A DNA stretch of 11,083 nucleotides. It comes from Candidatus Zixiibacteriota bacterium (GTDB lineage Bacteria > Zixibacteria > MSB-5A5 > GN15 > FEB-12). Positions 6,681-11,083 of this stretch are shown one piece after another. The translations under genes and the position numbers were made by a program. Location of the stretch: assembly GCA_003641345.1 (NCBI GenBank), contig QNAD01000027.1:1-11083 (forward strand). The letters are read 5' to 3'. The notes under the pieces were generated by a model. That model made no database searches and was not told the DNA's origin. It saw only the letters and a program-made list of their open reading frames with translations. Numbering within the stretch: the first letter of the stretch is position 1; each line of letters begins with the position of its first letter.

Positions 6681-7576
6681 CTCCGGCAAAACTCAGATGG
6701 GGATTGATATTTATACAAGTAGGCATTTTGATACTGCTTCGGAATTTTGAAGTTCTCAATGACAATTTCTGGTTTGAAATGGCAGTGCTTTCGCCGGTTG
6801 TATTGATAGCGGTAGGTGTTGAAAAAATATTCACCAAAACGAAGTTACAGTTTATTTCATACTTGACCAGTATTGCATTATTTATAGGCGGTTTTTCAAT
6901 TGCTTTTCTTGCCGGCGCAGGAGGTATGGATGAAAACTTTTTCTCTGAAACTACCTATATCAAAGATTTTGACCCAAGTATAAAAAAATTATCTGCGGAA
7001 CTTCGTTTTAACAATACTGATTTAACTATTCGTGATTCAGGCTCTGATCTTATTTACGGAAAGTTCGATGAATTTACCAGAAAGCCAGAAATCAATTACG
7101 AAATTCAAGATGACCAAGCCAAAATCAGTCTTATCAGCCGGAAGCATAATTATCTTGCAGGGGCAGTTAAAATTGATCTTGATGAACCACAGGATTGGTA
7201 TTTAAGATTTTCAGAAGATATTCCGATTGATTTGGAATGTTACGGTGATGAAAATGATATCCATCTGAATTTATCAACAACTCAGGTTGAAAATCTTAAA
7301 CTTAAATCCGATGATGCTAAAATTTATATCAAGTTAGGTGACCTGTCGCCGTTATTGAAAGCCTCAATTGAGGGTGAGGATTCTCGGGTACGGTTGAGAT
7401 TGCCGGTAAATATTGGTGTCAGAATCTCCGGTGATGATTATGGTTCATATCTGAAACGATTAGGTCTTATAGAGACAGATTCAGGATTTATTAATAAATA
7501 TTATGATTCTGCTGATGTCAAAGCAGATATTGAGCTTGATGAACGGTTAGGTTCATTCAGCTTGGATTATTTTTAA
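6677..7576 (+). CDS. LiaF-like membrane protein with beta-rich C-terminal (toastrack-like) domain
   Basis: The 299-residue product has three to four predicted membrane segments at the N terminus: about 6-27 (RWGLIFIQVGILILL), 33-52 (VLSPVVLIAVGVE) and 57-83 (SYLTSIALFIGGFSIAFLAG). The first two look like the same two-TM module as in the upstream PspC protein. Residues ~90-299 form a beta-rich domain with repeating strand patterns (KKLSAELRFNNTDLTIRDSG, ENLKLKSDDAKIYIKLGD, SRVRLRLPVNIGVRISG). This resembles the DUF2154/toastrack-type domain of LiaF and related proteins. LiaF-family proteins modulate envelope-stress signalling. The ATG overlaps the stop of the preceding gene (6677-6680), so the pair is translationally coupled. 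It is the last gene before a strong terminator at 7608. Function in this organism is inferred from domain pattern and neighbours. Confidence 0.75.
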   Translation: MTPAKLRWGLIFIQVGILILLRNFEVLNDNFWFEMAVLSPVVLIAVGVEKIFTKTKLQFISYLTSIALFIGGFSIAFLAGAGGMDENFFSETTYIKDFDPSIKKLSAELRFNNTDLTIRDSGSDLIYGKFDEFTRKPEINYEIQDDQAKISLISRKHNYLAGAVKIDLDEPQDWYLRFSEDIPIDLECYGDENDIHLNLSTTQVENLKLKSDDAKIYIKLGDLSPLLKASIEGEDSRVRLRLPVNIGVRISGDDYGSYLKRLGLIETDSGFINKYYDSADVKADIELDERLGSFSLDYF

Positions 7577-7607
7577 TATAGATTTTTTCTTCTCCACTCT
7601 ATTGTTT

Positions 7608-7635
7608 AGGGGATATTTCGGTATCCCCTTTTTTT
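7608..7635 (+). terminator. Strong intrinsic terminator after the liaF-like gene
   Basis: An 8-bp stem AGGGGATA (7608-7615) pairs with TATCCCCT (7622-7629). The stem closes with a T·G pair (7616, 7621) on a TTCG tetraloop (7617-7620). A seven-T run (7629-7635) follows. It sits 32 nt after the upstream stop and separates the stress block from the cmk operon. Confidence 0.92.
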
Positions 7636-7687
7636 ATGGGAAAATTATTTCGTTGCATTTTGAGTGATTAGGTTATTAATTCAAGCT

Positions 7688-8389
7688 ATGGAAAATTTTC
7701 AATTAAATCTATCAAGGCTCAAGGGGAAGATTGTTGCTATTGATGGTCCTGCTGGGTCAGGTAAATCGACTACCTCGCGGATGTTGGCCGCCCGATTGGG
7801 ATATGTCTATCTTGATACGGGAGCGATGTACCGTGCTTTGACTTATTTTTCCCTAAAGAACAATATTGATATTTCGGATGAAACCAAACTTGAAGTTTTA
7901 GCAAAAAAACTCAGTTTTGAATTTATTACAGAAAATGAAGTCAATCGAGTCTTTATCAATGGAGAAGAAGTCACGGAAGAAATTAGGACAATGGAAGTTA
8001 CCAAGAACGTTTCTGAAGTTTCCGCTCATAAAGGTGTTCGAGAAGCAATGGTTTTTAAACAGAAAGAGATTGGAAAGAATGGTTCTGTCGTTGCCGAAGG
8101 CAGAGACACGACCACGGTTGTATTTCCCAAGGCTGATTTGAAAATATATCTTGATGCTACAGTTGAAGAACGGGCACAAAGGCGATTATTGGAATTGAGT
8201 AAAAAGGGAGTTTCTACTACTCTTGAAGAACAAAAGCAGGATATTCTCAGACGAGACAGGTATGATTCCAACCGTGAACACTCACCTTTACAAAAATCAA
8301 AAGATGCAATAATGGTAGATACGACTAATTTAACGATTGAAGGTCAAGTAGATCATATTATTTCATTAATGAAATCAATAATTAATTAA
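7688..8389 (+). CDS. cmk: Cytidylate kinase
   Basis: The 233-residue protein (from the ATG at 7688) phosphorylates CMP/dCMP using ATP, supplying CDP for nucleic acid and phospholipid synthesis. The P-loop GPAGSGKST is at residues 20-28. The family signatures YLDTGAMYRALT and AEGRDTTTVVFP (usually EGRDxGTxVFP; here GRDTTT) are clear, as are an LDA sequence before a Glu-rich RRLLEL lid and RRDRYDSNREHSPL. Length matches the usual 220-230. An upstream in-frame GTG at 7664 would add eight residues (MIRLLIQA) but has no ribosome-binding site. The ATG also lacks a strong one: AGG at 7670-7672 lies 15 nt away. TTGCAT (7653) plus an AT-rich TATTAAT (7674-7680) might be a promoter, which would make the mRNA nearly leaderless; this is weak. 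It is the first gene of a cmk-plsC-rpsA cluster. Confidence 0.95.
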   Translation: MENFQLNLSRLKGKIVAIDGPAGSGKSTTSRMLAARLGYVYLDTGAMYRALTYFSLKNNIDISDETKLEVLAKKLSFEFITENEVNRVFINGEEVTEEIRTMEVTKNVSEVSAHKGVREAMVFKQKEIGKNGSVVAEGRDTTTVVFPKADLKIYLDATVEERAQRRLLELSKKGVSTTLEEQKQDILRRDRYDSNREHSPLQKSKDAIMVDTTNLTIEGQVDHIISLMKSIIN

Positions 8390-9007
8390 ATGAATATTCT
8401 TTATTGGGTTGGCTGGTTAGCTTCAAGATTTGTTTTCTCAATTGTTTTTCATGGGAAAATAATTGGAAAAGAAAATATTCCTAAAACAGGTGGTTTTATC
8501 TTTGCCAGTAATCATATTTCTTATTATGATCCTCCGTTTCTCGGTTCCTGCGTCAATCGGGAAATGAATTATATGGCTAAAGATACATTATTTAAGAATA
8601 AATTTTTGAACTGGGTCATCACCACTGTTAATACCCGTCCGGTCAAAAGGGGTGGTTTTGACCGTAAAGCGATAGAAATAAGCATTGAATTGGTTAAATC
8701 AGGGCAAGGTATTTTGATTTTTCCCGAAGGAACTCGTTCTAAAACTGATAATTTTTTACCTCCCCGTCCTGGAATAGGAAAGATTGCCGTTGAAGCTCAA
8801 TGTATGGTTGTGCCGGCTTACATTCACGCCAGTAACTCATTGTGGCATAGCTTTATAGGAAAGAAGAGATTGTTTGTCGCTTGTGGTGTGCCATTATCTG
8901 TTGACTGGATTAGTCAGTTTTCAGCAGATAAAGAGAGTTATTTGAAAATTTCTCAAAAGATAATGGATGAAATTGCCAAGCTTAAATCAGATAATTTAAA
9001 AAATTAA
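8390..9007 (+). CDS. plsC: 1-acyl-sn-glycerol-3-phosphate acyltransferase
   Basis: The 205-residue membrane-associated enzyme of the PlsC/LPLAT family acylates lysophosphatidic acid to phosphatidic acid in phospholipid synthesis. Motif I is NHISYYDP (His42, Asp47), the catalytic dyad. Motif II-like NTRPVKRGGFD starts at residue 81. Motif III is FPEGTRS (111-117). Motif IV is VVPAYI. The hydrophobic N terminus (ILYWVGWLASRFVFSIVF) is probably a membrane anchor. The ATG begins immediately after the cmk stop with no gap, implying translational coupling. In many Firmicutes this acyltransferase also sits between cmk and rpsA, often with ispH; here no ispH is present. Assignment to the LPLAT superfamily is sure; the exact acceptor is assumed from the family. 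Confidence 0.92.
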   Translation: MNILYWVGWLASRFVFSIVFHGKIIGKENIPKTGGFIFASNHISYYDPPFLGSCVNREMNYMAKDTLFKNKFLNWVITTVNTRPVKRGGFDRKAIEISIELVKSGQGILIFPEGTRSKTDNFLPPRPGIGKIAVEAQCMVVPAYIHASNSLWHSFIGKKRLFVACGVPLSVDWISQFSADKESYLKISQKIMDEIAKLKSDNLKN

Positions 9008-9045
9008 GTATTTTAAATTCAATCCGATTAAAAAAATACGCTTTT
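9008..9045 (+). terminator. Possible weak terminator after plsC
   Basis: GTATTTT (9008-9014) begins right after the plsC stop and pairs with AAAATAC (9033-9039). A short TTTT at 9042-9045 follows, inside the 12-bp palindrome TTTTAATTAAAA (9042-9053). The loop is 18 nt and the stem is AT-rich, so termination would be inefficient. It may instead be part of an AT-rich element upstream of the rpsA promoter. Confidence 0.25.
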
Positions 9046-9059
9046 AATTAAAAAATGTA

Positions 9060-9089
9060 TTGAATTTTCTCATTTTTTTATTATATAGT
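9060..9089 (+). promoter_or_regulatory. Sigma-70-type promoter for rpsA
   Basis: A -35 TTGAAT (9060-9065) and -10 TATAGT (9084-9089) are separated by 18 nt. Upstream DNA is A/T-rich, including the palindrome at 9042-9053, and could act as an UP-like element. A start near 9096 gives a ~92-nt leader. This would let rpsA be expressed apart from cmk-plsC. Confidence 0.65.
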
Positions 9090-9094
9090 GTGTC

Positions 9095-9159
9095 GCTCTT
9101 GAAGCAGTATGCTTCGGAGCATTCGGTAGAATCCCATCGGGAAAATCAAAACTACCGGG
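9095..9159 (+). promoter_or_regulatory. Structured rpsA 5' leader (candidate S1 autoregulatory element)
   Basis: Two helices are visible between the promoter and the start codon. Hairpin A pairs GCTC (9095-9098) with GAGC (9117-9120) and GAAGCA (9101-9106) with TGCTTC (9110-9115) around a GTA loop, with a small internal bulge. Hairpin B pairs CGGTAG (9124-9129) with CTACCG (9152-9157) and encloses TCCC/GGGA (9132-9135, 9139-9142) with an A-rich internal strand. The Shine-Dalgarno follows 7 nt later. Leader-mediated autogenous control of rpsA is known in E. coli; that this leader does the same is inferred. Confidence 0.55.
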
Positions 9160-9166
9160 TGTTTTT

Positions 9167-9173
9167 AAGGAGG
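9167..9173 (+). promoter_or_regulatory. Strong Shine-Dalgarno AAGGAGG of rpsA, with long spacer
   Basis: AAGGAGG matches the anti-Shine-Dalgarno fully, but the spacer to the ATG at 9188 is 14 nt, longer than the usual 5-9. No other in-frame start lies between, so the ATG stands. It is the best ribosome-binding site in the window. Confidence 0.75.
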
Positions 9174-9187
9174 TTCTCTTTTAGTAT

Positions 9188-11083
9188 ATGGCAGAAGCCG
9201 AAAAAACTTCTCGAACTGCCGCAAACATTTCTAAACGAAAAGCATCAACTGCTAAAAAGACAAAAAAAGTAAAAACTAAAATTGTCAAGGCTGATGTTGC
9301 GGTAAAATCAGAAGCTGTAGTAAAGCCAGCAGTGGATAAGAGGTCAGAACGACATCTTACTTCGCGACATAAACGGATGATTGAAAAAGCAAAAGTCCGT
9401 TCCACAATTCCTAAAACTGAGGAATTACCGGAAGTTGCAGCAGTACAGATTACTGATGTTTCCGGTGTTGTTTATGAGCCTGAAGAATATCAGGCGATGA
9501 TTGATATGTATGATGCTACCATCAAAGATATCAAAGAGGGTGAAATAGTTGCCGGTACGGTAATGGGTGTATCCCGCGATGATGTTATTGTTGATGTTGG
9601 TTTTAAATCAGAAGGTATCATACCTATGACCGAATTCCCCGGCGCGGTTACTATTAAGGTCGGAGATGCTATTGATGTCTTTTTGGAGCAGATTGAAGAT
9701 TCCAATGGCCAACTTGTTCTTTCCAAACAGAAAGCAGATTTCATGCGAGTTTGGGATGAAATTCGCGATATCCATGATGCCGGATCAAAAATGGAAGGTC
9801 GTATTGTCCGCCGAATTAAAGGCGGTTTGGTTGTTGACATCAACGGTGTTGATGCTTTCCTTCCTGGCTCACAAGTCGCATTGCGTCAGGTTCCAGATTT
9901 TGATGCTTTAATAGGCACAACAATGGAGCTGAAAATTATTAAACTCAACAAATCAAGACGTAATATTGTTGTTTCTAGAAGAATGGTATTGGAAGAAGTT
10001 CGCGAATCTATGCGTTCAAATCTTCTGAGTGAAATTGCTGTAAGTCAGGTAAGACCAGGAGTGGTCAAAAACATTACTGACTTTGGTGTATTTATTGATT
10101 TAGGTGGTGTTGATGGTCTTCTGCATATTACCGATATGTCGTGGGGCCGGATTCGTCATCCATCGGAAATTGTATCATTGGGTGATAAGATTGATGTCAA
10201 GATTCTTGATTTCGATGAAAATACTTCTCGCATTTCCCTCGGTTTGAAACAAATGACACCTTATCCATGGGAAAATATTGAAGCCAAATATCCGCTTGGT
10301 AAAAAAGTCAAGGGCAGAGTGGTTTCGATAACCGATTATGGTGCATTTGTTGAATTGGAAAAAGGAATCGAAGGACTTATTCATATTTCAGAAATGTCCT
10401 GGACCCAACATATCAAGCATCCATCGAAAATTATGAATGTCGATGATGAAATTGAAGCTATTGTTCTTTCTGTTGATAAAGAGCATGAGAAAATTTCTCT
10501 TGGAATTAAACAGATGGAACCAGATCCATGGGCAACTATTGATGAGAGATATCCAATAGGAAAAATCATTAGTGGTAAAGTCAGAAATCTTACTGCTTTT
10601 GGTGCTTTTGTTGAATTGGAAGAAGGTATCGATGGTTTGGTTCATATTTCTGATATGTCCTGGACAAAACGTGTTCAACATCCTTCGGAAATTGTAAAAA
10701 AAGGTGACAAGATAGAAGTAAAGATTCTTAAGATTGACCATGAGAATCGTCGTATTTCACTTGGCATTAAGCAATTAACTGAAGATCCATGGGCTGAGAT
10801 TGCTTCTAAATATTCAATTGGTACTGAATGTTTGGGTAACATCTCTAAAGTTATGGACCGTGGTGTTATTGTTGAACTCGATGATAACGTTGAAGGTTTT
10901 GTTCCTACCACTCAATTAGGTGTTAAAGACTTAACCGATCCTACAACTGTTTTTAAACAGGGTGAGCAGATTTCTTTACAGGTTGTTGAGTTCGATAAAA
11001 ACCAGCATAAGATTATTCTTTCTGTGGAGGCTTATTATAAAAGCCGCGAACAAAAAGAACTTGATGAATATCTGAGCAAACAC
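9188..11083 (+). CDS. rpsA: 30S ribosomal protein S1 with N-terminal basic extension (3' end outside window)
   Basis: The frame is open from ATG 9188 to the window edge (632 codons, no stop), so the gene is cut at the right. S1 binds mRNA on the 30S subunit and helps unwind and place it for initiation. Six S1 (OB-fold) domains are visible, starting near residues 115, 199, 285, 368, 455 and 542. Domains 4-6 repeat at exactly 87 residues, with the signatures GAFVELExGIxGLxHISxMSW and ISLGIKQ; domains 1, 2 and 6 are more divergent, as usual. Domain 1 carries EGEIVAG and VGFKSEGIIPMTEF. Residues 1-110 form an extension: the first ~75 are rich in Lys, Ala, Ser and Thr (KASTAKKTKKVKTK), resembling a histone-H1-like tail, then an acidic YEPEEYQAMIDMYD helix. 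Long N-terminal extensions are typical of Bacteroidota/Chlorobiota S1. The end LDEYLSKH suggests that only a short tail is missing. It has its own promoter, leader and Shine-Dalgarno. Confidence 0.96.
   Translation, partial: MAEAEKTSRTAANISKRKASTAKKTKKVKTKIVKADVAVKSEAVVKPAVDKRSERHLTSRHKRMIEKAKVRSTIPKTEELPEVAAVQITDVSGVVYEPEEYQAMIDMYDATIKDIKEGEIVAGTVMGVSRDDVIVDVGFKSEGIIPMTEFPGAVTIKVGDAIDVFLEQIEDSNGQLVLSKQKADFMRVWDEIRDIHDAGSKMEGRIVRRIKGGLVVDINGVDAFLPGSQVALRQVPDFDALIGTTMELKIIKLNKSRRNIVVSRRMVLEEVRESMRSNLLSEIAVSQVRPGVVKNITDFGVFIDLGGVDGLLHITDMSWGRIRHPSEIVSLGDKIDVKILDFDENTSRISLGLKQMTPYPWENIEAKYPLGKKVKGRVVSITDYGAFVELEKGIEGLIHISEMSWTQHIKHPSKIMNVDDEIEAIVLSVDKEHEKISLGIKQMEPDPWATIDERYPIGKIISGKVRNLTAFGAFVELEEGIDGLVHISDMSWTKRVQHPSEIVKKGDKIEVKILKIDHENRRISLGIKQLTEDPWAEIASKYSIGTECLGNISKVMDRGVIVELDDNVEGFVPTTQLGVKDLTDPTTVFKQGEQISLQVVEFDKNQHKIILSVEAYYKSREQKELDEYLSKH

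Noticed and set aside
9060..9272. Small + strand reading frame covering the rpsA leader and start
   Set aside because: It starts inside the rpsA promoter, overlaps the true S1 start in another frame and shows no protein-like conservation pattern.
9490..10911. Several open reading frames on the minus strand across rpsA
   Set aside because: They are shadows of the repetitive S1 coding sequence, lack recognisable domains or ribosome-binding sites, and overlap a clearly real gene.
1..11083. Search for defence, phage, toxin-antitoxin, CRISPR or transposon elements
   Set aside because: No transposase, integrase, repeat-spacer array or paired small toxin-antitoxin genes are visible; all larger genes fit housekeeping, surface or stress roles.

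Overview
The window looks like ordinary chromosomal DNA from an AT-rich bacterium, probably a member or relative of the Bacteroidota/Chlorobiota/Ignavibacteria (FCB) assemblage. Three observations support this. The first gene pairs a lamin-tail domain with an FlgD/CHU_C-like C-terminal domain, a combination common on exported proteins of those lineages. The second gene is an outer-membrane beta-barrel type protein. Ribosomal protein S1 carries the long N-terminal extension and the EGEIVAG/GFKSEG first S1 domain that I associate with that group. The species cannot be named from the sequence. All genes lie on the + strand and no mobile element, tRNA, rRNA or CRISPR array was seen.

Layout. (1) 1-1712: the 3' part of a surface/exported protein, overlapping by ATGA with a signal-peptide-bearing outer-membrane protein. 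(2) 1720-4417: a housekeeping group made of dgt (dGTP triphosphohydrolase, HD superfamily), a small RNase H-fold protein whose acidic active site looks degraded, and holA (DNA polymerase III delta subunit). (3) 4447-7576: an envelope-stress-like block made of an ECF sigma factor, a zinc-finger membrane anti-sigma factor, and, after a short gap, a PspC-domain protein overlapping by ATGA with a LiaF-like protein. The gap before pspC holds AAAAC-N16-CGTA, very like an ECF (sigma-W type) promoter. This suggests the sigma factor encoded just upstream drives the pspC-liaF pair. The block ends with a strong TTCG-loop intrinsic terminator. (4) 7688-11083: cmk (cytidylate kinase), plsC (1-acylglycerol-3-phosphate acyltransferase) and rpsA (ribosomal protein S1, cut by the window end). 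This resembles the cmk-(plsC)-rpsA clusters of other bacteria. rpsA has its own good promoter and a roughly 90-nt structured 5' leader, a candidate autoregulatory element.

Most of the window is conserved housekeeping and stress-response sequence. The points most worth a second look are the ECF-type promoter linking the sigma/anti-sigma pair to pspC-liaF, the degenerate RNase H-like protein between dgt and holA, the rpsA leader structure, and the basic histone-H1-like tail on S1. No clearly new multi-gene system is apparent.
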